Shown here piece by piece: positions 34,568 to 42,674 of a DNA stretch of 48,795 nt. The notes beneath the pieces are model-generated. The model was not told the DNA's origin. It was given only the letters and a program-made list of their open reading frames with translations, and did not search any database. Within the stretch, counting starts at the first letter, position 1. Each line of letters starts with the position of its first letter. Position numbers and translations under genes: made by a program. The stretch is from a bacterium (GTDB lineage: Bacteria > Chloroflexota > Dormibacteria > Aeolococcales > Bog-877): positions 1 to 48,795 of the forward strand of contig JAJYWQ010000032.1 in NCBI GenBank assembly GCA_021791415.1, in the 5' to 3' direction.

Positions 34568-36279
34568 TCCGGGCCGGAGACCACCACCTTGGTCCGATGG
34601 CGCCCTCCCCGGTGCCCACGCCTGGTGCGGCGGGCCGCCACCGCGCCCTCGGGCCCGGCTGCCAGCTCCGGGGCCGCCGCCTCCGATCCTGGTGCGGAAC
34701 CGGCCCGGCCCGTCTCCGGGGCAGGTGTCGGCGCATCCCGAGCCGCCTGGCCGGAGAGTCCGGCCGCCGCCCTACGGCGTGTCACCCGACGGCTGGGAGC
34801 AGCCCCCGCTGCCTCCGCGGATGCGGTGCCGGCGACCGGCGGTCGGGCAGCCACCGCCTCCACCGCCGAATCGGGAGGGGCGCCGGTGGCCCCCGAGGAC
34901 CTCGACCGGCTCCGGCGACGCCGACGGTGGCCGGCTGCCTCTTCGCCGGAGGCGTCCGGCGTCTGGCCCTCAGCCGGCCCGGGCCGGGCCGCCGCGGCGA
35001 CGTCAGGCTCCGGCTCGGGACGCTCCACCACCGGCCTGGAGCGGGACCGGCGCCTCCTCCCCCGTGGCGAGCTGGTCTCTTCCCCCGCCGCAGGACCGGC
35101 CGCCTCGGATGCTCCCACGGTGGGGCCATCGAGAGAGACGTGCGTCGCCGGGGCCCCGGGGCTGCCGAGCTCAGCCGCGGCCGGCTCCGCCGCCGGGCGG
35201 GAGCGGGACCGACGACGCTTCCGCCGCGGCGGGCCCGCCTCTTCCCCCGAGACCTGGGCCACCGACGGGGACGCTGCGGGATCCGCTCCCCCAGGTGAGA
35301 CCTGGATGCCGAGGGGCTCCGGTGCGCTGGGCTGAGGCGGGGGCACCTCCGGGGTCAGGAGGTCGACCGCCGGGCGGGAGCGGGACCGGCGACGCTTCCG
35401 GCGCGGCAGGTCCGCCTCTTCCCCCGGGACCTGGGCCACCGACGGCGTCGAGGGCAAAGTGGACGGCTCTGCTTGAGGTGGCACGGTCGCCGCGGCCAGA
35501 GAGGCGGCTCCCCGGCCGCGCCGCCGCTTTGGCGCGGGGGCCATGAGCTTCTCCAGGGCAAGGCGTGCTGCCGCCTGCTCGGCCGCCTGCTTGGTGCCCC
35601 CCCGGCCTTCACCCAGCGTCCCATGCCCCTCCACGGAAACCTGGGAGAGGTACTGCCGGCTGCGGGCATCCTGGCCCACGGGCCCGGTGCGGTACTGCGG
35701 AGGCCCGCCGAGCTTCTCCTGAGCCACGGCCTGGAGTCTGCCCTTGAAGTTGGGGTCGGTCCAGGCGCTCAGGTCCCCTATCCGGGACAGGAAGATGCGG
35801 CCGGCGCGGCGGTACCCCTGGTCGAGGAAGGTGGCCCCCACCAGGGCCTCGAAGGCGTTGGCATGCAGAGAGGTGAGCCGCCGGGCACCGGACTTCGCCG
35901 CGCCCTTGCCGAGGCGAAGGGTCTCCCCCAGCCTCAGCTCTTCACCCAGGCGGGCCAGGGCCACCGTGCTCACCAGGGAAGAGCGGATCTGGGTGAGCTG
36001 ACCCTCGTCGTATCCCGGGAAGCGCTTGAACAGATACTCGCCGGCCACCAGCTCCAAGACCGCGTCCCCGAGATACTCGAGCCGCTCGTTGTCGCGCCCC
36101 GCCACCCCCCGCTCGTTGATCCACGAGGTGTGGGTCATCGCCTCGCGGAGAAGCTCCCGCTGCTTGAAGCGGAAGCCCAGCCGGGCCTCCAGCTCATCCA
36201 GCCGCCTCTCCGCCTCGGCCTCCAGGGCCGCCAGCTCCTCCGGGGTGGTCCTCCCCCGGCGGCGCCGGACCGACGTCAG
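34564..36279 (-). CDS. rnc: Ribonuclease III with a long Arg-Ser-repeat C-terminal extension; CTG start proposed
   Basis: Cuts double-stranded RNA, including rRNA precursors. 571 residues from the CTG at 36279. RNase III domain about 30-170 with signature [14 protein letters not shown] (64-77) and second acidic motif [18 protein letters not shown]; dsRNA-binding domain about 175-246. Normal RNase III ends there. Here a tail of about 325 residues follows, rich in Ala, Pro, Glu and Gly, with four basic motifs: [11 protein letters not shown] at 293 and 352, [11 protein letters not shown] at 406, [10 protein letters not shown] at 452, and an Arg-rich end. No ATG, GTG or TTG lies in frame between the acpP stop and the conserved N terminus. 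The CTG overlapping that stop (CTGA) matches the NTGA pattern here; a CTG at about codon 16 or 19 after GGAGGAG is the alternative. Overlaps smc as ATGA. Confidence 0.9.
   Translation of the reverse strand: MTSVRRRRGRTTPEELAALEAEAERRLDELEARLGFRFKQRELLREAMTHTSWINERGVAGRDNERLEYLGDAVLELVAGEYLFKRFPGYDEGQLTQIRSSLVSTVALARLGEELRLGETLRLGKGAAKSGARRLTSLHANAFEALVGATFLDQGYRRAGRIFLSRIGDLSAWTDPNFKGRLQAVAQEKLGGPPQYRTGPVGQDARSRQYLSQVSVEGHGTLGEGRGGTKQAAEQAAARLALEKLMAPAPKRRRGRGAASLAAATVPPQAEPSTLPSTPSVAQVPGEEADLPRRKRRRSRSRPAVDLLTPEVPPPQPSAPEPLGIQVSPGGADPAASPSVAQVSGEEAGPPRRKRRRSRSRPAAEPAAAELGSPGAPATHVSLDGPTVGASEAAGPAAGEETSSPRGRRRRSRSRPVVERPEPEPDVAAAARPGPAEGQTPDASGEEAAGHRRRRRSRSRSSGATGAPPDSAVEAVAARPPVAGTASAEAAGAAPSRRVTRRRAAAGLSGQAARDAPTPAPETGRAGSAPGSEAAAPELAAGPEGAVAARRTRRGHRGGRHRTKVVVSGPE
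35190..35445. repeat. 79-bp direct repeat inside the RNase III tail
   Basis: Copies at 35190-35268 and 35367-35445 differ at 5 of 79 positions, with a period of 177 bases (59 codons), so reading frame is kept. Each encodes PSVAQV, GEEA and the [11 protein letters not shown] motif. A weaker third relative covers about 35037-35070. Confidence 0.85.
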
Positions 36280-36524
36280 CTGGCCAGGTCCAGGTGCTCC
36301 CTCACGTAGTCCCAGGCCTGTCCCACGGTCTGGATCTTCTCCGCGTCCTCGTCCGGGATCTCCATCCCGTACGCCTCCTCGAAGGCCATGATCAGCTCCA
36401 CCAGGTCCAGCGAGTCCGCGTTCAGGTCCTCCACGAAGTTCGCCTCGGGAGTCACCTGCTCGGCCTCCACGCCGAGCTGCTCCACCACGATCGCCTGGAA
36501 GCCTTCCCACGTCGTGTCTGCCAT
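36276..36524 (-). CDS. acpP: Acyl carrier protein
   Basis: 82-residue acidic carrier of fatty acyl chains. The phosphopantetheine Ser is in the family motif [17 protein letters not shown] at 36524 with AGGGG upstream. Placed between fabD and rnc as in many bacteria, but fabG, fabF and fabH are absent here. Confidence 0.96.
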   Translation of the reverse strand: MADTTWEGFQAIVVEQLGVEAEQVTPEANFVEDLNADSLDLVELIMAFEEAYGMEIPDEDAEKIQTVGQAWDYVREHLDLAS

Positions 36525-36832
36525 CTCTACCCCTCGTTGGACGGCTGGAAGCCGTCTGGTTGGCCAACTCTGTTGGGTCCGGCAGCTGGGGTGCCGGGTC
36601 CACGTTGTCGCGCTCGGGAATTGTGCCAAGTCGGGCTCGACCCCCGCTGAGCCGCTCCCCGGGCAAGACCGCCAGGTGGTCCGGCGGGCTCGACTCGGCC
36701 GGGGTGGCGTTGGAGGCCTCCTCGCCCTTCCCGGGCCGCACCAGCCGGCGTACGAAGGACTTCACCGGCCGGCTCGCCGGGAGCGGATCGCTGGCCGGAT
36801 CTTGGGCCCCAAGCTGCTGGCCATTGTATGGG
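36525..36832 (-). other. 308-base gap between fabD and acpP, possible small or decayed ORF
   Basis: The minus-strand frame from a GTG at 36765 reads [20 protein letters not shown] and about 20 further residues with almost only G or C in third positions, as in real genes here, then loses that bias near 36640 and runs without a stop into acpP. It may be a fragment of a former gene or chance. Nearer acpP the sequence is less GC-rich; a promoter there is possible but I cannot place one. Confidence 0.3.
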
Positions 36833-37756
36833 TCACGGCAGCATCCCCTCGGCGACCTCGGCAGCTCGCTGGGGGGAGTCGACCTGGACCACATCTGGCG
36901 CCTCCAGCACCCTCTTGATCAGCGGCCCCAGGGTGGCCCCGGCACCGCACTCCAGGAACCGCAGCGCCCCGGCCGCCTCGAGGGCCCGGACGGTGGCTGT
37001 CCACAGGACCGGGCTCTGCAGCTGGACTTCGAGTCCGCGGCGGATCTCCACGGCGCTGCTCACCACCCGGCCCAGTGCCCCCACACCCACCGGAAAGGAG
37101 GGCTCGGCGATCTCGGTCTCGGCGATGGCCGGCGCGAACAGGGCGGCCGGGCCAGCCATGAGGGGTGAGTGGAAGGCGCCGCCGACCTGGAGCGGAACCA
37201 CCCGGCGGGCACCGGCCTCCCGTGCCCTCCGCGACACCTCCTCCACCCCGGCTGCCGAACCTGAGACCACCTGCTGCTGAGGGCTGTTGTCGTTGGCCAG
37301 GACGCACAGGGATCCGGACGCCGAGACCTCGGCGCAGATCGACTCCAGCACCTGGGGCGCCAATCCCAGGACGGCCGCCATGGTGCCTGGAGGAGCGCCC
37401 GCCATGGCCCGCGCCCGGCGGATGACAAGCCTCATCCCCGCCTCCGGGGCGATCGCCCCCGCAGCCACCAGCGCACAGTACTCCCCAAGGCTGTGGCCGG
37501 CGGCGAAGCTCGGCACCAGCCCCCCCGCCGAGAGCAGCCGGAAGATGGCGACCCCGGTGTAGAAGAGCGCGGGCTGGGCCGCTTCGGTCTGGCGCAGGTC
37601 CTCCGCACCCGCGTCGAGGAGGAGCCAGCGCAGCGGCACCCCCTCGGCTTCGGCGACCTCGATGAGGTCGAGGGAGCACCCCCTCCCGACGAACTCCCTC
37701 CCCATCCCGGGCGCCTGTGCCCCTTGGCCGGGAAACACCAGGGCGTCGCCCTTCAT
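36833..37756 (-). CDS. fabD: Malonyl-CoA:ACP transacylase
   Basis: Loads malonyl groups onto ACP for fatty acid synthesis. 307 residues: VFPGQGAQAPGMG at the N terminus, nucleophile in GHSLGEYCALVAAG, GAFHSPLM with the catalytic His, and a QLQSPVLW ending region. ATG at 37756 chosen; a GTG at 37771 would add five residues. The ATG follows a run of nine G. Confidence 0.95.
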   Translation of the reverse strand: MKGDALVFPGQGAQAPGMGREFVGRGCSLDLIEVAEAEGVPLRWLLLDAGAEDLRQTEAAQPALFYTGVAIFRLLSAGGLVPSFAAGHSLGEYCALVAAGAIAPEAGMRLVIRRARAMAGAPPGTMAAVLGLAPQVLESICAEVSASGSLCVLANDNSPQQQVVSGSAAGVEEVSRRAREAGARRVVPLQVGGAFHSPLMAGPAALFAPAIAETEIAEPSFPVGVGALGRVVSSAVEIRRGLEVQLQSPVLWTATVRALEAAGALRFLECGAGATLGPLIKRVLEAPDVVQVDSPQRAAEVAEGMLP

Positions 37757-37777
37757 CCCCCCCCCTGGCACCAGGCC

Positions 37778-37954
37778 CTACTCAGTCGCTATGACCTCCC
37801 GTCCCCGATACTGCCCGCAGTTGGGGCAGACCGTGTGCGGGCGGCGCGGGTGCCGGCAGCGGGGGCAGGGAGCCAGGGTCGGAGCCGCCAGCGCCAGGTG
37901 GGAGCGCCGCCGATCCCGGCGGGCCTTGGGCACGCGTTCCTTCGGAAGAGCCAT
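37778..37954 (-). CDS. rpmF: 50S ribosomal protein L32 (bL32)
   Basis: 58 residues: MALPKERVPKARRDRRRSHL at the N terminus and a zinc-binding CPRC...CPNC pair. Zinc form, so probably not the stress-type C-minus paralogue. Stop lies 21 bases before the fabD start. A DUF177 (YceD) gene that often precedes rpmF is missing. Confidence 0.95.
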   Translation of the reverse strand: MALPKERVPKARRDRRRSHLALAAPTLAPCPRCRHPRRPHTVCPNCGQYRGREVIATE

Positions 37955-37983
37955 CTCGGGCGCCAGTCTATCAGGTGACTGGG

Positions 37984-38511
37984 TCAGCGCCTCCGGCCGC
38001 GACCCTTGGGCCTCTCCTCGCCGTCCCGACCCGACTCCAGCGTCTCCAGGCCCCGGCGCACCTCGCTGAGGGCACTGGAAAGCTGTGTCTCCAGCGCCTC
38101 CATCCGCTCCCGGGCATAGTCGTCGGCGTCCTTGCGCATCTTGCGATGACGGTCCCGCGCCTCCGCCAGCAGCCGCTCGGCCTCCGCGGTCGCCTGGCGC
38201 GTGATCTCGTGCTGGTCGGTGAGGCGCTCGGCCCGCTCCTGGGCCGCAAGGATCGTCTGGGCCGCCTGCTCCTCCGCCTCGCGCAGGCGCGCCTCCCGCG
38301 TCTCCAGCACCAGCCGGGCCTCCTTGATCTCATCGGGCAGCCCCACCCGGATCTGGTCGATGGCGTCCAGGATCTCGTCCTCGTTGATCACCACATTGGG
38401 AGTCAGCGGCACCCGTCGGCTCTGGTTCACCAGTGCCTCCAGCTGGTCGAGGACGTCGAAGATCGAGACCCGCTCGCTCTCCACTCCGAATTCGTCTTGG
38501 TCGTCGCTCAT
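37984..38511 (-). CDS. SepIVA-like DivIVA-domain coiled-coil protein
   Basis: 175 residues. The N-terminal LDQLEALVNQSRRVPLTPNVVINEDEILDAIDQIRVGLPDEI stretch matches the DivIVA-like start of mycobacterial SepIVA; a coiled coil of about 100 residues with many Ala, Glu and Arg follows, then a basic tail. SepIVA genes sit between coaD and rpmF in actinobacteria, as here. Role in cell-division or cell-envelope site selection is inferred from that family. ATG overlaps the coaD stop (ATGA). Confidence 0.78.
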   Translation of the reverse strand: MSDDQDEFGVESERVSIFDVLDQLEALVNQSRRVPLTPNVVINEDEILDAIDQIRVGLPDEIKEARLVLETREARLREAEEQAAQTILAAQERAERLTDQHEITRQATAEAERLLAEARDRHRKMRKDADDYARERMEALETQLSSALSEVRRGLETLESGRDGEERPKGRGRRR

Positions 38512-39020
38512 CCTTCCTCCTCCGCTCTCGGGCGGGGACCGGGCCTCTCCAACCGCTGGCGGAGCGCGACCTCGACCGGCGCCGGGACCAGCCCCTGAAC
38601 GCCCCCACCGTGGGCACAGACATCCTTTATCAGCGACGAGCTGAGGTACACGTTGGCGAAGCTGGTGGTGAGGAACACGGTGTGCACCCTGGGTTCCAGA
38701 CGGCGGTTCATCAGGGCCATCTGAAACTCGCTGTCCAGGTCCGAGACCGCTCGGAGGCCGCGTACGATCACCGCCGCCCCCTGGCTGATCGCGAATTCGA
38801 CGGCCAGGCCGGAGAAGTGGGCCACCACCACGTCGCTCTCCGGGCCGAGGCTGTCCCGCACCATCTGGGCCCTCTCGGCGGCCGTGAAAAGGCAGCTCTT
38901 GGCGGTGTTGTCCAGCACCCCCACCACCACCTTGTCGAAGATCATCTGGGCCCGCTTGATCACGTCCAAATGTCCCTCGTGGATGGGATCGAAGCTCCCG
39001 GGATAGACGGCAGTGGTCAT
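38508..39020 (-). CDS. coaD: Phosphopantetheine adenylyltransferase
   Basis: Penultimate CoA step. 170 residues: PGSFDPIHEGH with the nucleotidyl-transfer HEGH at 14-17, RGLRAVSDLDSEFQMA and LSSSLIKDVCAHGG near the end. About 15 basic residues extend the C terminus. ATG overlaps the rsmD stop (ATGA). Confidence 0.96.
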   Translation of the reverse strand: MTTAVYPGSFDPIHEGHLDVIKRAQMIFDKVVVGVLDNTAKSCLFTAAERAQMVRDSLGPESDVVVAHFSGLAVEFAISQGAAVIVRGLRAVSDLDSEFQMALMNRRLEPRVHTVFLTTSFANVYLSSSLIKDVCAHGGGVQGLVPAPVEVALRQRLERPGPRPRAEEEG

Positions 39021-39700
39021 CTAGACCTCCGGTAGAAGGACAGCTGGGTGGTGCCGTAGCGGGCGACCCGCACGCAATTTAACGCCCCAGAAGCCTCCTC
39101 CAGCGTCAGCTCCCGATGGTGCTCCATGACCACCGTGGGATCCCAGGCGGGAAACTCACTGGCCAGCCGACCCGCCTGGAGCAGGAGCCGCGCGAGCAGC
39201 TCCGGCCCGGGCGACGCGTATGGGGGGTCCGCCAGCACCAACTGTGAGCGCACCAAAACGTCCCCCCTGCGCCGAGCCCAGCCTTCGGCGTCCTCGGCCA
39301 CCACCTCGGCCCGATCCGAGAAGCCCAGGCTCTCACAGTTGCGGGCGATGAGTTGGGCCCGCGCCGACCGCACCTCCACGAAGGTGGCGTGGGCGGCACC
39401 CCGCGAGAGGGCCTCGATGCCGAGCGTCCCCACTCCGGCGCAGAGGTCCACCACCCGCATGCCGTACACCTGATCTCCGAGGATGTTGAAGAGTGCGCCC
39501 CGAGCCACCCCTGCGGTCGCCCGGAGGTCCGGCTCCTCCACTGTCAGCAGCCAGCGCCCGGCGGCCTCCCCGCCGGTGAGCCGCGCGCCCCGGACCGGCC
39601 TCAGGCGGCGCCGCGCCGGGCGTCGTGGCCCCCCTGCTGGGGTCGGGCCGGGGTCCGAGGGGGCGGGGCTCCGGTGATAGGTGGCCAACTCCCATAGCAT
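39017..39700 (-). CDS. rsmD: 16S rRNA (guanine-N2)-methyltransferase RsmD
   Basis: 227-residue SAM-dependent methyltransferase for G966. SAM loop VDLCAGVGTLGIEALSRG (84-101) and catalytic DPPY (158-161) are clear; the N-terminal target loop reads LRATAGVARGALFNIL, versus the usual RPTxDRVREALFN. The first 30 residues before this are Pro/Arg rich, so the ATG at 39700 may be too early; no ribosome site decides it. Confidence 0.85.
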   Translation of the reverse strand: MLWELATYHRSPAPSDPGPTPAGGPRRPARRRLRPVRGARLTGGEAAGRWLLTVEEPDLRATAGVARGALFNILGDQVYGMRVVDLCAGVGTLGIEALSRGAAHATFVEVRSARAQLIARNCESLGFSDRAEVVAEDAEGWARRRGDVLVRSQLVLADPPYASPGPELLARLLLQAGRLASEFPAWDPTVVMEHHRELTLEEASGALNCVRVARYGTTQLSFYRRSR

Positions 39701-39730
39701 GGCAGCCCGAGTCGCCAGGGGAGGCAGCTC

Positions 39731-41872
39731 TCAGTCGAACTCGAAGACCACCCGGTAGTCGCGGATCCCCCGTCGCAGGATGGGATCGGTCAACTCCGGG
39801 TCCGCCTTGAGCACCTCTTCGGCCGCAGCCCGGGCCCGCTCCCGCAAGGGGTCGTCCAGCAGGTCCCCCACCCTCATCTCGGGGAAGCCATGCTGCCGGA
39901 GCCCATACGGGTCGCCTGCCCCCCGGAGGCGCAGGTCGATCTCCGCCAGCTCGAAGCCGTCCGAGTGCTCGATCAGGGCCCGCAGGCGCGCGGTGGCGGC
40001 GGGATCCTCCTCACCGACGAAGAGGAGGCAGTGGGCCGGTTGCGCGCCCCTCCCCACCCGGCCGCGGAACTGGTGCAGCTGGGCCAGCCCGAACCTCCCG
40101 GCGTCCTCGATGGCCATGACCGTGGCGTTGGGGACGTCGACTCCGACCTCCACCACGCTGGTGGCCACCAGGAGGTCGTACTGGTGGGTGGCGAAGGCCT
40201 CCATGCGCTCGGCCTTCTCCCGGGCGGGAAGGCGCCCGTGCACCAGCACCAGCCGGAGGTCCTGGAAGACCTCCTTGGTCAGCCGCTCGTACTCGGCGGT
40301 GGCTGAGCGCGCCTCCGCGCCCGGGCTGTCGTCGATGAGCGGGCAGATGATGAACCCCTGGCGGCCTGCTCCGACCTCCGAGCGGATCAGCTGGTAGGCC
40401 GCGTCCCGGCCCGCCGCCTCGACCAACTCGGTGCGCACCGGGACCCGGCCCGGCGGGAGGGTGCGGATCTGGCTCACGTCCAGGTCCCCGTATAGGGTCA
40501 GGTTGAGGCTGCGGGGGATGGGGGTGGCGGTCATGGAGAGGAAGTCGGGATTCAGGTCGACCTTCTCCCTGAGGCGCAGCCTCTGGGCCACCCCGAACCG
40601 GTGCTGCTCGTCCACGATGCAGAGCCCCAGCTGGGGGAAGCGCACCTCGTCCTCGATGAGGGCGTGGGTGCCCACCACCAGCTTGTCGGTACCCGCCAGG
40701 AGGCCCCCCAGGATCTCCCGCCGCTGGCGGGCACCGGTGCTTCCCACCAGGAGGCGCGGGTATATCTCGAAGGGCGAAAGCAGCTCCCTCATCGTCTCCA
40801 GGTGCTGGCGCGCCAGGATCTCGGTGGGGGCCATCAGTACCACCTGGTGGCCCGCGGCGATCGCCATCCGGGCCGCCATGGCGGCCACCACCGTCTTCCC
40901 GGACCCCACGTCCCCCTGCAGGAGCCGGTTCATCGGCGAGGGTCTGTCGAGGTCGATTAGGATCTCGTGGGCAGCCCGGCGCTGGTCGTCGGTGAGGCGG
41001 AATGGAAGGGCACGGGTGAAGGCGCGCGCCACCTCCACGTCATAGGGTGACCTGGTGCCGGCTCGGGCCAGCCGCTGGCGGCGGGCCAACAGCGCCGCCA
41101 GCTGAGGGTAGAAGAGCTCCTCGAACCCGAACCGGGCCCGGGCGGCGTCCAGTCGAGCCTGACTCTCGGGGAAGTGAACTTGGCGCAGCGCCTCTCCCAG
41201 GGGCAAGAGACCCTCGCGCCGCCGCACCTCCTCCGGCAGGGTCTCCTCGGCCAAGGCGACCAGCGGCAGCAGCTCTCCCACCTTGGCCCTCAGCCACCTC
41301 GAGGTCAGGCGGGCTGTTTCGGGATAGATCGGAACCAGCCCCCCGACGCTCACCTGGACCCCCTCACGGCGCTCCAGTTGGACCTCGGGGTTGCGCATCT
41401 GGAGTCGCTGACCTTGGTGGCGGGCGGCCTGGCCGTGCAGGGTCACCCGCCGCCCCGGATGCAGGATCCGGGCCAGGTGAGGCTGGTTGAACCAGATGAC
41501 CCCCAAGCTGCCGGTCTCATCGCCGACCTCGCCCTCCACCAGCTCCATCCGCCGCTGGCGAGCGCGCCTCAGGTGGACGGAGAGCACCTCCACCTCAACC
41601 GTGGCGCGCTCCCCGGGGCGCAGCCGTCCCACCGGCACCCGGAGGCGCTGATCCTCGTGGCGGCGCGGGAAGTGCCAGAGGAGGTCCCGCACCGTGACCA
41701 GGCCCAAGCGGCGCATCCCTGCCAGGCGCTCCGCCGAGATCTTGGGCAACCGCTGCAGCGGGGTGTCCAGGGTGGGACCGACCGGCCGCGAGCCAGCCGC
41801 CTGGCCCCACTGGTCAGCGGCGATCTGGGGCCGCCTCCAGGTAGCAGTAGGCGATGGTTCCCGGGCCAGCAT
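39731..41872 (-). CDS. recG: ATP-dependent DNA helicase RecG
   Basis: Superfamily 2 helicase that regresses stalled forks. 713 residues: N-terminal wedge domain with OB fold, P-loop LQGDVGSGKT, DEQHRFG, TATPIPRSL, and C-terminal helicase motifs including ATSVVEVGVDVPNAT and QFRGRVGRG. The ATG at 41872 overlaps degV by 58 bases and has no ribosome site; a later TTG near 41749 is possible. Confidence 0.93.
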   Translation of the reverse strand: MLAREPSPTATWRRPQIAADQWGQAAGSRPVGPTLDTPLQRLPKISAERLAGMRRLGLVTVRDLLWHFPRRHEDQRLRVPVGRLRPGERATVEVEVLSVHLRRARQRRMELVEGEVGDETGSLGVIWFNQPHLARILHPGRRVTLHGQAARHQGQRLQMRNPEVQLERREGVQVSVGGLVPIYPETARLTSRWLRAKVGELLPLVALAEETLPEEVRRREGLLPLGEALRQVHFPESQARLDAARARFGFEELFYPQLAALLARRQRLARAGTRSPYDVEVARAFTRALPFRLTDDQRRAAHEILIDLDRPSPMNRLLQGDVGSGKTVVAAMAARMAIAAGHQVVLMAPTEILARQHLETMRELLSPFEIYPRLLVGSTGARQRREILGGLLAGTDKLVVGTHALIEDEVRFPQLGLCIVDEQHRFGVAQRLRLREKVDLNPDFLSMTATPIPRSLNLTLYGDLDVSQIRTLPPGRVPVRTELVEAAGRDAAYQLIRSEVGAGRQGFIICPLIDDSPGAEARSATAEYERLTKEVFQDLRLVLVHGRLPAREKAERMEAFATHQYDLLVATSVVEVGVDVPNATVMAIEDAGRFGLAQLHQFRGRVGRGAQPAHCLLFVGEEDPAATARLRALIEHSDGFELAEIDLRLRGAGDPYGLRQHGFPEMRVGDLLDDPLRERARAAAEEVLKADPELTDPILRRGIRDYRVVFEFD

Positions 41873-42674
41873 GGGTGCTGAGCACCGGGCTGGCGTGGCT
41901 CATGAGAACCTCCATCCCCGGATACGTCCGCTGGGTGGACTCCTGTAGCGCTTCGCCCTCCTGCGGGGCCCCGACGTGGATGACGCCACAGCGCTCCAGC
42001 GGACTCCGCTCGGCCAGCAGCTCTCCGAGCCGGGCCACCCCCGCGGAGCGGGAGCGGACGCGCCCAAGCGGCACCACCGAGCCGTCCTGGCCCAGGCCGA
42101 TGAGGGGCTTGATCGAGAGCGCGGTTCCGAGCATGGCGCGGACCTTGCCGATCCGTCCTCCCAGCAGCAAGAAGCGGAGGGTGTCCAGGAGGGCGATGAT
42201 CCCCAGCCTCGGCGGCATGGTCGCCAGCGCGGCGGCGATCTGGGCCGCCGACTCCCCCCGCTCGGCCCTTTGGACCGCCTCCTGAACCAAGAAGCCCGTG
42301 GCCATGCTCACCGTGCGGCTGTCCACCACCTGCACCCGTCCCGCGCCGACCTCGTCGGCGGCGATGGTGGCCGAGCTCACCGTGCCGCTGAGAACCGCCG
42401 CGATGTGGATCGAGACCACCCCGTCCGCGCCGCCCTGGAGCAGCTCTCGGTACACCTCCTCGAAGTCCCCGGGGGGCGGCTGAGAGGTGGTGGGAGGTTG
42501 GCGGGCGAGCTCCAGACGGCGCACGAAGTCCTGGTCGGAGATGTCGACACGGTCCCGGTAGGTCTCCTCGCCGAAGTGGAGCCGGAGTGGCACCACCACC
42601 ACCCCGTGGCGGCGACGGAACTCCTCCGGTAGGTCACAGGTGCTGTCGGTGACGATGCGGACCGCCACCGTCAC
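41814..42674 (-). CDS. DegV family fatty-acid-binding protein (FakB-like)
   Basis: 286 residues. DegV domain with VRIVTDSTCDLPEEF, SIHIAAVLSGTVSSA, DSRTVSMATGF and IKPLIGL. In Gram-positives such proteins (FakB) hold a fatty acid for phosphorylation by FakA, encoded next door. The GTG start overlaps the fakA stop as GTGA, fixing the start. Confidence 0.9.
   Translation of the reverse strand: MTVAVRIVTDSTCDLPEEFRRRHGVVVVPLRLHFGEETYRDRVDISDQDFVRRLELARQPPTTSQPPPGDFEEVYRELLQGGADGVVSIHIAAVLSGTVSSATIAADEVGAGRVQVVDSRTVSMATGFLVQEAVQRAERGESAAQIAAALATMPPRLGIIALLDTLRFLLLGGRIGKVRAMLGTALSIKPLIGLGQDGSVVPLGRVRSRSAGVARLGELLAERSPLERCGVIHVGAPQEGEALQESTQRTYPGMEVLMSHASPVLSTHAGPGTIAYCYLEAAPDRR

Noticed and set aside
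36280-36894. Upstream extension of the rnc frame through acpP
   Set aside because: acpP has its own clear start, DSL motif and length, so the parallel open frame is a by-product; only the 36765-36640 part looks coding.
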